A stretch of 64,000 nucleotides of DNA from an uncultured Cohaesibacter sp. (lineage in GTDB: Bacteria; Pseudomonadota; Alphaproteobacteria; Rhizobiales; Cohaesibacteraceae): the NCBI RefSeq assembly GCF_963678225.1, contig NZ_OY782764.1:3291001-3355000 (forward strand). The letters run 5' to 3'. This document shows, one piece after another, positions 1-9,165 of this stretch. The notes beneath the pieces were generated by a model. The model made no database searches. It was not told the origin of the DNA and worked only from the letters and a program-made list of their open reading frames with translations. The position numbers and the translations under genes were made by a program. The first letter of the stretch is position 1. Every line of letters starts with the position of its first letter.

Positions 1-27
1 GGTATAGTCGCAGAATTGGCACATACG

Positions 28-1278
28 CTAATCCTTTTCGGTTATCAGGCGGACGATCATGTCGAGCATCAATTGTGCTCCCTTTTCGATGTCCGCCCAT
101 TCTGTCCATTCTTGCGGCGCGTGGCTGATGCCATTGCGGCTGGGTACGAAAATCAAGCCGGAAGGACAAAATGCCTGCATGGTCTGCGCATCATGGCCCG
201 CACCAGACGGCATGACAGTATAGGAAAGTGTCCGTTTTTTGGCCTCTGCCACAAAAGCCTCACGGATCTTCTCATCCAGCTCTTGCGGTGGCAAATAGCT
301 GCGTTCCTTGATGGTGAAGGAAAGGCGGTTGCGCTCTGCGACAGTTTCCACGACCGTTTCAATGGCCTTGCGCAAGTTTGCCATATTGTCTGCAGAGGTA
401 TCGCGAATGATAATCGTGAAATCTGCCTCACCGGGAATCGTATGAGGAAAGTTCGGCTTGATGTCGACCTTGCCGATGGTGATCCGCGATTGCTCTCCCC
501 CCAACCGGTCGATAACACCGGGGATAGCCGCTCCAATGGTCGCAAGACCGGTGAAAGCATCGGCGCGCAAATGCATCGGTGTCGTGCCGGAGTGATTGGC
601 TTCTCCCTTCAGATTGACGCCAAGCACCAGAACGCCAGAGATGCCTTCTACTATGCCGACTGAGAGATTTTCGCCTTCCAGCACGGGACCTTGCTCGATG
701 TGCATCTCCAGAAAGGCGCGAATGCTGTCTTTTTGCCAAGCCGCTTCCTCGAGAGCTTCGGGGGCATAGCCCTGAACCGTCATCGCCTCAGTGAGCTTGA
801 CCCCTTCGGCATCGGTTGCTGCCTCCACCCAACCGGCGGGCAGCTGTCCGCTGATCGTCTGAGACCCGAGCATGCCGCCGAACCGGCCTTCTTCTTCTGA
901 AGTGGCCACCACGACAAGCGGCACCATCGGCTCTATTCCGGCGTCCTTGATGCTGCGGGCGCATTCGAGCGCCACAGCCACGCCTAGCGCGCCGTCAAAG
1001 GCACCACCTTCGGGTACAGTGTCCAGATGAGAGCCCGCCATGACGCAGGGCTTGTCCGCATCCCCCAATCGACCAAACAGATTACCCGCAGCATCGCTAT
1101 GGACCGCAAGGCCATCACCTTTCATCTGTTCGGTAAACCACTTGCGCACGGACAGATCCGCGTCCGAAAAACCGATGCGATTATAGCCGCCGGTTTCAAC
1201 ATTGAGTCCGAATTTGTTGATGCTGTCGAAGAGGCGTTTCAGGCGCTCGGAGTTGATCTTGGGGGAGATATCAGACAT
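28..1278 (-). CDS. M20-family Zn-dependent amidohydrolase (N-carbamoyl-amino-acid hydrolase / allantoate amidohydrolase type)
   Basis: A 416-residue cytoplasmic hydrolase of the M20 amidase branch that removes carbamoyl or ureido groups from N-carbamoyl amino acids or allantoate. The metal site is visible: H84 and D86 in AGSHLDTVPEGG, D95 in GAFDGALG, the EEEGR motif near 128-132, HIEQGP in the middle (typical of this branch) and a late SGAGHDAQ histidine. The frame is open for 28 codons further upstream, but the ATG at 1278 has an AAAGAGGC ribosome site and the upstream residues look like untranslated AT-rich DNA. It is divergent from a peptide-type ABC operon, so it may process what that system imports. 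Exact substrate unknown. Confidence 0.85.
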   Translation of the reverse strand: MSDISPKINSERLKRLFDSINKFGLNVETGGYNRIGFSDADLSVRKWFTEQMKGDGLAVHSDAAGNLFGRLGDADKPCVMAGSHLDTVPEGGAFDGALGVAVALECARSIKDAGIEPMVPLVVVATSEEEGRFGGMLGSQTISGQLPAGWVEAATDAEGVKLTEAMTVQGYAPEALEEAAWQKDSIRAFLEMHIEQGPVLEGENLSVGIVEGISGVLVLGVNLKGEANHSGTTPMHLRADAFTGLATIGAAIPGVIDRLGGEQSRITIGKVDIKPNFPHTIPGEADFTIIIRDTSADNMANLRKAIETVVETVAERNRLSFTIKERSYLPPQELDEKIREAFVAEAKKRTLSYTVMPSGAGHDAQTMQAFCPSGLIFVPSRNGISHAPQEWTEWADIEKGAQLMLDMIVRLITEKD

Positions 1279-1456
1279 GCCAGCCTCTTTTCTGTTTGCG
1301 TACTGTTCAAATTGAAAGTCGGGACTGCTCAATTTAAACGAGTTTGCATAAATTATAATCAATTATCCGATTGGTCCTAATTTATCATAATCAATGCTTG
1401 AAAAATAAACAATTCTGCGCCCTAATTGTTCCTGATAATAATTGAGGGAGAACGTC
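1279..1456. promoter_or_regulatory. Divergent AT-rich promoter region with a 9-bp direct repeat
   Basis: A 178-base gap between the divergent amidohydrolase and the ABC operon, clearly more AT-rich than its flanks. It holds two exact copies of ATAATCAAT at 1355-1363 and 1387-1395, 32 bases apart (about three helical turns), either side of an imperfect palindrome ATTGGTCCTAAT. The GntR regulator at the end of the operon is the obvious candidate to bind here. The operator role is inference. Confidence 0.35.
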
Positions 1457-3013
1457 ATGAAACGATTTCTAGCCGCAGCACTTGCCGCGGCCTCATTGCT
1501 GTTTGCCTCTCCGGGCTATACACAAACCCCACCCAATGTTTTGATTGTTGGACAAATTGCAGAACCTAAATCCCTTGATCCGGCCGCCGATACGGCAGTC
1601 AATGATTTCCGTATTCTGGTCAATATGTATGACGGTCTGGTGCGCTATAAGGATGGCACGCTCGAAGTGGAGCCATCTCTGGCCAAAAGCTGGACCATTT
1701 CCGACGATGGAATGACCTACATCTTCAAATTGCGTGAAGGGGTTAAATTCCACGACGGAACGGACTTCAACGCAGAAGCCGTGAAATTCAATTTCGATCG
1801 CATGCTAAAGGACGATCACCCTTATCATGACACGGGGCCGTTCCCGCTTGCTTTCTTCTTCTCTTCGGTCAAGGAAGTGACCGCAGTTGATCCGCTGACC
1901 GTCAAGTTCGAACTGAACGCGCCTTATGCGCCCTTCCTTTCCAACCTTGCCTACCCGACAGGCCTGATGATTTCTCCGGCTGCCGTTGAGGAATATGGCA
2001 AGGAAGTGGGCCGTCATCCGGCAGGCACAGGCGCCTACAAGTTCGCCGAATGGGAATCCAACGCCAAGGTTGTTCTGGAAAAGAATGCTGACTATTGGGA
2101 TGGTGCTCCTGCGCTTGAAGCCGTCATCTACCGCCCGATCACGGACGCCAACACCCGCGTCGCCGAAATGCTCGCTGGTGGTCTGGATGTGATGGTTGAG
2201 GTGCCACCTGATAACCTTGCCCAATTCCGCGACAATGATGCCTTCGCCGTGCATGAGCAGGCTGGCCCACATCTGTGGTTCCTGATTCTCAATGCCAAGG
2301 AAGGCCCTTTCGCGAAAAAGGAAATCCGTCAGGCAGCCAACTATGCCATCAACAAGACCGCGCTGGTCGACAATATCCTGCAAGGCACGGCTGAAGTGGC
2401 CGCAGGTCCGACACCTCCGGCCTTTGCATGGGCTTATGACGAGACGCTTGAGCCTTACCCTTACGATCCGGAAAAAGCCAAATCCATGCTGAAAGAGGCT
2501 GGCTATGATGGCTCCGAAGTGACCTTCTATGTCACCGAAGGTGGCTCCGGCATGCTCGACCCGACTGCCATGGGCACCGCCATTCAGGCAGACCTTGAAG
2601 CTGTTGGCATGAAGGTGAAAATCGAGACCTACGAATGGAACACCTTCCTTGGTAAGGTCAATCCGGGTCTTGAAGGCAAAGCCGACATGGCTGAAATGGC
2701 TTGGATGACCAATGACCCGGACACCCTGCCGTTCCTTGCCCTGCGCACCGAAGCCTTCCCGGACAAGGGCGGGTTCAACTCGGGTTATTATTCCAACCCG
2801 AAAGTGGACGAGCTGCTCGAAAGTGCAAGGACCTCCACGTCGCAGGAAGAGCGCGCCAAGCTCTATAAGGAAATGCAGCAGATAGTTTATGAAGATGCCC
2901 CTTGGGTCTTCGTGGCCAACTGGAAACAGAATGCTGTAACCAGCGCTGCGGTCGAGAACTTCAAGCTGCAGCCATCCTTCTTCTTGATGCTGCAGGATGT
3001 TGCCAAACCGTGA
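1457..3013 (+). CDS. Peptide-type ABC transporter periplasmic binding protein (SBP family 5)
   Basis: A 518-residue exported binding protein of the DppA/OppA family (SBP_bac_5). The N-terminus has a basic start, a hydrophobic core and a cleavage region around residues 20-24. The mature part shows the family phrase AEPKSLDPA and the GVKFHDG segment of the first lobe. I chose the ATG at 1457 because GGGAGAAC lies just upstream; the frame also contains an ATG five codons earlier. It is the first gene of an operon with two permease domains and two ATPase domains. Ligand could be a peptide or another small organic solute; the family does not fix this. Confidence 0.9.
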   Translation: MKRFLAAALAAASLLFASPGYTQTPPNVLIVGQIAEPKSLDPAADTAVNDFRILVNMYDGLVRYKDGTLEVEPSLAKSWTISDDGMTYIFKLREGVKFHDGTDFNAEAVKFNFDRMLKDDHPYHDTGPFPLAFFFSSVKEVTAVDPLTVKFELNAPYAPFLSNLAYPTGLMISPAAVEEYGKEVGRHPAGTGAYKFAEWESNAKVVLEKNADYWDGAPALEAVIYRPITDANTRVAEMLAGGLDVMVEVPPDNLAQFRDNDAFAVHEQAGPHLWFLILNAKEGPFAKKEIRQAANYAINKTALVDNILQGTAEVAAGPTPPAFAWAYDETLEPYPYDPEKAKSMLKEAGYDGSEVTFYVTEGGSGMLDPTAMGTAIQADLEAVGMKVKIETYEWNTFLGKVNPGLEGKADMAEMAWMTNDPDTLPFLALRTEAFPDKGGFNSGYYSNPKVDELLESARTSTSQEERAKLYKEMQQIVYEDAPWVFVANWKQNAVTSAAVENFKLQPSFFLMLQDVAKP

Positions 3014-3097
3014 GAGCTCCGGTTTCCCCGTCTCCAACATATGGCGAAGGGGGAGCCATAATCTGACCAACGCTGATCCGCTGTCCCGCATTTCGAC

Positions 3098-3124
3098 CCC
3101 TGTTTGTCATATTTGACGACAGGG
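3098..3124 (+). other. Intercistronic stem-loop after the binding-protein gene
   Basis: CCTGT at 3099-3103 pairs with ACAGG at 3119-3123 and GTCA pairs with TGAC inside it, giving a compact hairpin in the 146-base gap between the binding-protein and permease genes. A run of T does not follow, so it is not a standard terminator. A stem here usually protects the upstream mRNA from 3' decay and lowers downstream expression. Confidence 0.5.
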
Positions 3125-3159
3125 CGGGGCGGCCATTTTCAAAAACTCGGAGTAGGGCC

Positions 3160-4104
3160 ATGGGTGCCTATGTCGCAAAGAGACTGCTTGCTGCGATTCC
3201 GGTTCTGTTCGGACTATCCATCATTGTTTTCGTCATCATGGCTCTGATTCCGGGCGATCCGGCTCTGGCGATCCTTGGCTCTTTTGCCACGCCTGAGAAT
3301 GTTGCCAAACTCAATCAGGATCTCGGCCTCGACAAGCCGATGGTGCAGCAATATTTTATTTGGCTGGGCAACATGCTGCAGGGCGACTTCGGCCGTTCCT
3401 ACACGCTCAACCGTCCTGTGATCGATGAAGTGCTGGAGCGCTTTTCCGCCACTCTTATTCTGGCTGGGCCTGCGCTGGTGCTGTGTTCCATTTTCGGGCT
3501 GTTGGCCGGGGTTATCTCGGCGGTGAAACAATATAGCTGGGCTGACAAGGGCCTCACCTTCACGGTGCTCATTGGTATTTCCATGCCGTCCTTCTGGCTT
3601 GGCCTGCTCCTGATTTTCTCATTCGCCGTTAAATGGCGGCTGTTCCCGCCAAGCGGCATGTATGCGATCTATGGTGGCGGCGATCTGCCTGATCTCATCC
3701 ATCATCTCACATTGCCAGCTATCACATTGGCTGTTGTTGCCACGGGCGTTATCGCGCGCCTCACGCGCACCTCCATGCTTGAAGTGCTGCGGCAGGATTA
3801 TATCCGCACGGCCCGCGCCAAGGGCATCAAGGAACGGCGCGTCATTTATGTTCATGCCTTCAAGGCCGCCATGGTCAGCGTCATTCCTGTGATTGGCATT
3901 CAGGCCGGTTTCGTGCTCGGCGGTGCTGTCTATATCGAAACGGTGTTCCAATGGCCGGGCATCGGCTCCATGCTGGTCAAGGCCATTTCCACGCGCGACC
4001 TACTGCTGGTGCAGGGCGGGGTGCTCGTTGTTGCCGCCGCTTATGTGCTATTCAATCTGCTGGTCGATGTCATCCAGTCCATTCTTGACCCGAGGTTGCG
4101 CTGA
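3160..4104 (+). CDS. Peptide-type ABC transporter permease (DppB-like)
   Basis: A 314-residue inner-membrane permease of the DppB/OppB family. It has the N-terminal RLLAAIPVLFGLSIIVF helix, the IPGDPA motif after it, about six membrane spans in total, and the cytoplasmic EAA-like loop EVLRQDYIRTARAKGI near residues 208-223 that docks on the ATPase. The C-terminus ends in DPRLR as in the family. The length is normal for DppB. Its stop overlaps the start of the next gene by one base, so the two are translated together. Confidence 0.92.
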   Translation: MGAYVAKRLLAAIPVLFGLSIIVFVIMALIPGDPALAILGSFATPENVAKLNQDLGLDKPMVQQYFIWLGNMLQGDFGRSYTLNRPVIDEVLERFSATLILAGPALVLCSIFGLLAGVISAVKQYSWADKGLTFTVLIGISMPSFWLGLLLIFSFAVKWRLFPPSGMYAIYGGGDLPDLIHHLTLPAITLAVVATGVIARLTRTSMLEVLRQDYIRTARAKGIKERRVIYVHAFKAAMVSVIPVIGIQAGFVLGGAVYIETVFQWPGIGSMLVKAISTRDLLLVQGGVLVVAAAYVLFNLLVDVIQSILDPRLR

Positions 4105-6056
4105 TGTCCGAGACCACGATCGAAACACCCACCAAAAAGAAGAAATCCGGCGGCAGACCGAGCACTTTGCGCCTACTGCTGAACAACACGCTGGCAACCG
4201 CTGGACTTGTCGTGCTGGCGTTCGTCTTTGTTGTGGCGCTGGCAGCTCCCTTGTTGCCACTGGTCAACCCCGATGTGACAGAGCCTGCCAATCGCCTGCA
4301 GCCCCTTTTCGCTGATGGTCATCTTTTGGGAACCGACGCACTGGGGCGGGACATCCTTTCCCGTTTGATCTGGGGGACGCGTGTTAGTCTCGCTGTGGGC
4401 GTGTCAGCCACATTGATCGCCGCCTTCATCGGCTCGCTGATCGGTCTGGTTGCTGGCTATGCCGGAGGGCGCACGGATAATCTCCTTATGCGCGGCATCG
4501 ACATGATCATGGCCTTTCCCTATATCCTGTTGGCGCTGGCCATCGTGGCTGCGCTGGGGCCGGGGCTGCTCAACGCGCTATATGCCATTGCCGTTGTCAA
4601 TATTCCTTTCTTTGCCCGCAATATCAGGGGCATCACCGTCGGACTATCCCGGCGTGAATTTGTCGATGCGGCAAGGCTTTCGGGCAAGTCGAATGCATCA
4701 ATCCTGTTTGGTGAAATCCTGCCCAATGTGCTGCCGGTGATCATTATCACCATGTCCACCACCATTGGCTGGATGATCCTTGAAACCGCCGGTCTTTCCT
4801 TCCTCGGTCTCGGGGCGCAGCCGCCGCAGGCTGACCTTGGCTCCATGCTGGGGGACGGGCGCAAGATCCTCTTTACGGCACCCCATGTTTCTATCATTCC
4901 CGGTGTGATGATCTTCATCCTCGTGATGAGCATCAACCTATTGGGCGATGGTGTGCGCGATGTGCTGGACCCGCGCTTGAAATCAGGCGCTCTGGCGCGA
5001 CCTGTCATGCGGACTGCCGTTATGCGCGACCAAGTGCCAGACATTGCCCCGCAGGAAGACGCCACCCTTGATATGCAGGGGCTTAAAACAGAATTCCATG
5101 TCGGTTCAGATGTCTACAAGGCTGTTGGCGGCGTGGATCTCAAAGTGCGCCAAGGGGAATGTCTAGGCCTTGTCGGGGAATCCGGCTCGGGCAAGTCCGT
5201 GACTGCCATGTCTATCATGGGCTTGGTGCCAACGCCTCCCGGCCGTATCGTGGGCGGTGCTGCGCTGCTTGAGGGAGAGGATCTGTTTTCCAAGAGCGAT
5301 GAGGAAATCCGCCTGTTGCGTGGGCTCGCCGTCAGCCATGTGTTTCAGGATCCGCTCTCGACGTTGCATCCGCTCTTTACCATCGGTGATCAATTGGTAG
5401 AGGCCATCCGCGCCCATCAGGTGATCTCGCATAAGGATGCCATGGCTAGGGCTGAAGAACTGCTCAAGACGGTTCGAATCCCGAACCCTGCTGAGCGTTT
5501 AAAGGTCTATCCGCATGCATTGTCTGGCGGTATGCGTCAGCGCGTTTGCATTGCCATGGCACTGGCCAACGATGTCAAGCTGATCATAGCCGACGAACCA
5601 ACCACCGCGCTCGATGTCACTGTGCAGGCGCAGGTGCTTTCGCTACTCAATAAATTGCGGCAAGAGCGCAATGTCGGCATTCTCTTCATCACCCATGATT
5701 TCGGTGTGGTCTCCACCATGTGCGACCGGATTGCGGTCATGTATGGCGGCAAGATCGTGGAAACGGGTACGACGGAGGAAATTCTGTCCGCTCCGGCCCA
5801 TCCCTATACAGAAAAGCTCATCGCCTGCGTGCCTGTGCTTGGACAACCGGACCGACGACTTGACGCGATCGAGGGACGCCCGCCCGTTGTCAACGCACTG
5901 CCTGATGGCTGCGCCTTTGCCGAGCGTTGCCCTTATGCCAAAGACGATTGCCGCAAGGGCGACCTCGCTTTGACAGATCTGGGTGAAGGGCGCTCGGTGC
6001 GTTGTCTCTATCCGGTGTCCGGTGACAAGGCAAAGCAAGGAGAGCGCGATGTCTGA
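4104..6056 (+). CDS. Fused ABC permease (DppC-like) and ATP-binding protein (DppD-like)
   Basis: A 650-residue natural fusion. Residues 1-293 are a complete DppC-type permease with about six membrane helices, the GTDALGRDILSRLI motif (76-89) and the cytoplasmic FVDAARLSGKSN loop. After a linker of roughly 25 residues, residues 325-650 are a complete DppD-type ATPase: Walker A GESGSGKS at 358-365, signature LSGGM at 473-477, Walker B IIADEPT at 494-500, and the C-terminal cysteine-bearing extension (CAFAERCPYAKDDC) of oligopeptide ATPases. The reading frame is uninterrupted, so this is a genuine fusion and not a frameshift artefact. It couples one permease to one ATPase in a single chain. The stop overlaps the next ATG. 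Confidence 0.92.
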   Translation: MSETTIETPTKKKKSGGRPSTLRLLLNNTLATAGLVVLAFVFVVALAAPLLPLVNPDVTEPANRLQPLFADGHLLGTDALGRDILSRLIWGTRVSLAVGVSATLIAAFIGSLIGLVAGYAGGRTDNLLMRGIDMIMAFPYILLALAIVAALGPGLLNALYAIAVVNIPFFARNIRGITVGLSRREFVDAARLSGKSNASILFGEILPNVLPVIIITMSTTIGWMILETAGLSFLGLGAQPPQADLGSMLGDGRKILFTAPHVSIIPGVMIFILVMSINLLGDGVRDVLDPRLKSGALARPVMRTAVMRDQVPDIAPQEDATLDMQGLKTEFHVGSDVYKAVGGVDLKVRQGECLGLVGESGSGKSVTAMSIMGLVPTPPGRIVGGAALLEGEDLFSKSDEEIRLLRGLAVSHVFQDPLSTLHPLFTIGDQLVEAIRAHQVISHKDAMARAEELLKTVRIPNPAERLKVYPHALSGGMRQRVCIAMALANDVKLIIADEPTTALDVTVQAQVLSLLNKLRQERNVGILFITHDFGVVSTMCDRIAVMYGGKIVETGTTEEILSAPAHPYTEKLIACVPVLGQPDRRLDAIEGRPPVVNALPDGCAFAERCPYAKDDCRKGDLALTDLGEGRSVRCLYPVSGDKAKQGERDV

Positions 6057-7053
6057 GAGCATGACCATGAACCAAGCCGATACGCTTCTCGAAATCAGTG
6101 ATGTCAGCCGCCTGTTTGGTGGTGGCAAAAGCCTGTTCGGTAAAGTCTTGCCAGCCGTCCATGCGGTGCAGAATGTCAATATCAAGGTCCGCAAGGGCGA
6201 AACGCTTGGCATCGTTGGTGAATCCGGCTGTGGCAAGTCAACGCTTGCTCGTCTGGTTGTTGGGCTTGATCTCCCAACAGACGGTGCGATCACTTTTGCT
6301 GGCAAGGACATGGTGGCCGAGGTCAAGAAAGACCGTCGGCAGATGGCCCGCAAGGTACAATATGTGTTTCAGGATCCTGTTGCCTCGCTCAATCCGCGTA
6401 AAAAGATCCGCACCATTCTGGAAGCGCCATTGATCCAGCTCTTGAAGCTGAATGCAGAAGAGAGGGAAGCGCGGCTGGTGGAACTGATGGAAGCGGTCAA
6501 TCTGGCTCCGGAATTCCTCGACCGCTATCCGCATGAATTTTCCGGCGGTCAAGCTCAGCGTATCGGTATCGCTCGTGCCCTTGCGGCAGACCCCGAGCTG
6601 ATCGTGCTAGATGAGCCGGTCTCTGCACTGGACGTATCCGTTCAGGCTCAGGTGCTGAATATCCTCGACGATCTGAAAGAAAAATTCGGCCTGACCTACA
6701 TTTTTATCAGCCATGACCTGTCTGTCGTCGAAAGCATCAGCGATCGTGTAGCGGTGATGTATTTTGGGCGCATGGTCGAACTGGGCAATGCTGCTGATGT
6801 CTTTGCAGAGGCACATCATCCCTATTCTCGTCTTTTGTTAAAGTCCGCTCCGGTGCCCGGGCGCAAGTCGATGTTGCCTGAAGATGCGAACACCGAGCTG
6901 CCTGACCCTTATAGTCCGCCACCGGGCTGTGCCTTTTATGCGCGTTGTCCAAGACGGTTGGATATGTGCACAAACGAGGCACCCAAACTTGACGCAGCGG
7001 GCAAAAAGGCCGATCACCTCAGCGCCTGTTTCAATCCGGAGAACAAAGACTAG
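6049..7053 (+). CDS. Peptide-type ABC transporter ATP-binding protein (DppF-like)
   Basis: A 334-residue ATPase of the DppF/OppF class, the second nucleotide-binding subunit of the importer. Walker A GESGCGKST is at 57-65, followed by the Q-loop YVFQDPVASLNPR, signature FSGGQAQRIGIARAL, Walker B IVLDEPVSALD and the C-terminal CAFYARCPRRLDMC cysteine motif. The frame extends 22 codons upstream, but the ATG at 6049 has AAGGAG seven bases before it and overlaps the previous stop by eight bases, so that start is preferred. Together with the fused protein it gives the heterodimeric ATPase pair. Confidence 0.92.
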   Translation: MSESMTMNQADTLLEISDVSRLFGGGKSLFGKVLPAVHAVQNVNIKVRKGETLGIVGESGCGKSTLARLVVGLDLPTDGAITFAGKDMVAEVKKDRRQMARKVQYVFQDPVASLNPRKKIRTILEAPLIQLLKLNAEEREARLVELMEAVNLAPEFLDRYPHEFSGGQAQRIGIARALAADPELIVLDEPVSALDVSVQAQVLNILDDLKEKFGLTYIFISHDLSVVESISDRVAVMYFGRMVELGNAADVFAEAHHPYSRLLLKSAPVPGRKSMLPEDANTELPDPYSPPPGCAFYARCPRRLDMCTNEAPKLDAAGKKADHLSACFNPENKD

Positions 7054-7833
7054 ATGTCTATCGAAGACGATCTGGGGCGGAGAGCCGTTTCGCCCCATCA
7101 CACTCTGTCCAGCCGTCGACGCAAACGCCCCGATGTGATTGCTGATAAGGTGAGGGACCAGATCGTGACAGCCGACCTGCGGGTTGGGGATCGTATTCCG
7201 GCAGACTGGGTAACCCCCGAAACCCTCAATGCCTCCAGAGGCACGGTGCGTGAAGCGCTCAAGATCCTTGAGATTGAAGGCCTCATTGTCAGCAAGACGG
7301 GGCCGGGAGGCGGATTGTTTGTCTCCTCCATCGATCCGGAAGACGCTATCCGGTTTCTGGACAATCTATTTCTCGCCGAGCCGCCATCCATCTCCGATAT
7401 TTATGCACTGCGCAAGCAGCTTGAGCCCGAACTGGCAGCCGAGCTGGCCGGAACCTTGTCCAACGAGCAGTTTGTCCATTTGCAGTCGCTGATTTATCTC
7501 TATGAGGATGAACCCGAGTCAGCCGAAGACGAATACCGTCAGCGCTTGGCCGAGTTGGACTTTCATTCCGGTTTGGCCGATCTCAGCAAGAACCGCCTGA
7601 TGGGTTTCGTCTGCCGTTTTTTGCATAGCCTGTTGCAGGATAAGTCCGAATGCCGCGCTATCTATTCAGAGCCGACTCCTTGGGGGCAACGAGAAATGGG
7701 CCTCAACTATCAGGTCAAATTGCTGCGCGCACTAAAATTGGGGGATTCCGTGCTGGCCAGCACCATCATGAGTGAGCATATGACCGAAGCTGAAAAATTC
7801 ATGATCGATCGTGCGGTACTGTTGCGCAAGTAA
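7054..7833 (+). CDS. GntR-family transcriptional regulator with FCD (FadR-type) domain
   Basis: A 259-residue regulator. The N-terminal winged helix-turn-helix spans about residues 25-90 (RGTVREALKILEIEGLIVSK, then a GGGLFV wing), and an all-helical FCD ligand domain spans about 110-250 with acidic and histidine residues (DFHSG, EHMTEAE) that bind metal and an organic acid in this family. It directly abuts the stop of the ABC ATPase gene with no gap, so it belongs to the same transcript and is likely a local regulator. The ligand is not predictable from sequence. Confidence 0.88.
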   Translation: MSIEDDLGRRAVSPHHTLSSRRRKRPDVIADKVRDQIVTADLRVGDRIPADWVTPETLNASRGTVREALKILEIEGLIVSKTGPGGGLFVSSIDPEDAIRFLDNLFLAEPPSISDIYALRKQLEPELAAELAGTLSNEQFVHLQSLIYLYEDEPESAEDEYRQRLAELDFHSGLADLSKNRLMGFVCRFLHSLLQDKSECRAIYSEPTPWGQREMGLNYQVKLLRALKLGDSVLASTIMSEHMTEAEKFMIDRAVLLRK

Positions 7834-7866
7834 AGCGGCGAGGAGGCAAGGGCCTCCAACCCGCTT
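7833..7866. terminator. Bidirectional stem-loop between convergent genes
   Basis: AAGCGG (7833-7838) pairs with CCGCTT (7861-7866), and inside it GGAGGC (7842-7847) pairs with GCCTCC (7852-7857). It fills the 44-base gap between the GntR gene and the convergent thiolase gene. A short T run (TTTT) follows on the plus strand. It fits a shared terminator. Confidence 0.7.
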
Positions 7867-7877
7867 AAGATTTTAGC

Positions 7878-9062
7878 TTAGTCGGCAAGGATTTCAAATA
7901 GACCGGCGGCCCCCTGGCCACCACCAATGCACATGCTCGCGACGCCATATTTTGCGCCCCGACGGCGACCTTCGATCAGTAGATGCCCAGCCATACGTGC
8001 TCCGGACATGCCGTAAGGATGGCCGATGGAAATGGCACCACCATTGACATTGAGTTTGTCGTTGTCGATGCCCAGACTATCGCGACAATAAAGAAGCTGA
8101 GAAGCGAAGGCCTCGTTGATTTCCCAAAGGTCGATATCCTCGACTTTCAGGCCGTTTCGGGCCAGCAATTTCGGTATGGCCCGCACAGGACCAATGCCCA
8201 TTTCTTCTGCTGCACATCCTGCCACGGCAAAACCGCGGAAAATCCCTAGCGGCTTTAGATTGCGTCGTTTGGCTTCCTCTGCCTCCATGAGCACACAGGC
8301 TGCCGCGCCATCTGAGAGCTGGCTGGCGTTGCCTGCCGTGATGCTCTTGTCTGCCCCCAGTACGGGTTTGAGACGTGCAAGGCCTTCTGCAGTGGTTTGC
8401 GGCCGGTTGCACTCATCCTGCGACAGCGTCACGCGCTCTTCCTGAGAAACTCCGGTTTCTTTATCTCGTGAAACCTTGACCGCGTCTACTGGAATGATTT
8501 CATCGTCGAAGCGACCGTCCTTCTGCGCTTGCGCTGTGCGCTGCTGGCTCTGCAGTGCATAAGCATCTTGCGCCTGACGCGTGATGCCATAGCGCTCGGC
8601 CACCAGCTCTGCCGTTTCGATCATGGACATATAGTAGCTGTCGCGCACGTTCGGATCGCGATAGCGATACTGGTTCCAATATTGCTCAAGCTGAACCAGA
8701 GAGATGCTATCCAGTCCACCGCCAATGGCGACATCAACACCTTCGTTGATGATCATGTGCGCTGCGATGGCTATGGCATTGAGGCCAGATGCACATTGCC
8801 GGTCAATTGTCGAGCCCGCTACCGTGTCTGGCAATCCGGCCGCAAGCACGATATGACGCCCCACATTGATGCCGGTGCTACCCTGGGTCAAAGCTGAGCC
8901 GAAGGTAATTTCCTCGAGCGCATCGCCCTCAAGCGACGCGCGTTCCATGGCTGCCTTCACCGCATGGGCCGCAAGGCTGGGGCCTTCTAGATTGTTGAAT
9001 GCGCCACGATAGGCCTTACCAATAGGAGTGCGGGCAGTTGAAACAATGACGGCTTGGCGCAT
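7878..9062 (-). CDS. Acetyl-CoA C-acyltransferase (thiolase)
   Basis: A 394-residue thiolase II. The acyl-accepting cysteine is C90 in [10 protein letters not shown]; the C-terminal catalytic pair is in [14 protein letters not shown] (His) and CIGGGQG (Cys). Length and all motifs are intact. It cleaves 3-oxoacyl-CoA to acetyl-CoA and a shortened acyl-CoA, or condenses in reverse. It is the last gene of the minus-strand operon after a CoA-transferase that would make its substrate, so the degradative direction is likely. A GGAGGAGAC ribosome site precedes the ATG. Chain-length specificity is open. Confidence 0.92.
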   Translation of the reverse strand: MRQAVIVSTARTPIGKAYRGAFNNLEGPSLAAHAVKAAMERASLEGDALEEITFGSALTQGSTGINVGRHIVLAAGLPDTVAGSTIDRQCASGLNAIAIAAHMIINEGVDVAIGGGLDSISLVQLEQYWNQYRYRDPNVRDSYYMSMIETAELVAERYGITRQAQDAYALQSQQRTAQAQKDGRFDDEIIPVDAVKVSRDKETGVSQEERVTLSQDECNRPQTTAEGLARLKPVLGADKSITAGNASQLSDGAAACVLMEAEEAKRRNLKPLGIFRGFAVAGCAAEEMGIGPVRAIPKLLARNGLKVEDIDLWEINEAFASQLLYCRDSLGIDNDKLNVNGGAISIGHPYGMSGARMAGHLLIEGRRRGAKYGVASMCIGGGQGAAGLFEILAD

Positions 9063-9165
9063 TTTCGTCTCCTCCGGCGTTGCTCGCTTTCCGGCCTTGG
9101 ACAGAAAGGGCAGCGCTTAGTTCTTTGATCGGCTTTGGTGCCAGCGGCGAGGCCACAGGCATATG

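Noticed and set aside
1805-3091. 428-codon minus-strand frame across the peptide binding-protein gene
   Set aside because: Opposite-strand shadow of a well-supported gene; no known domain.
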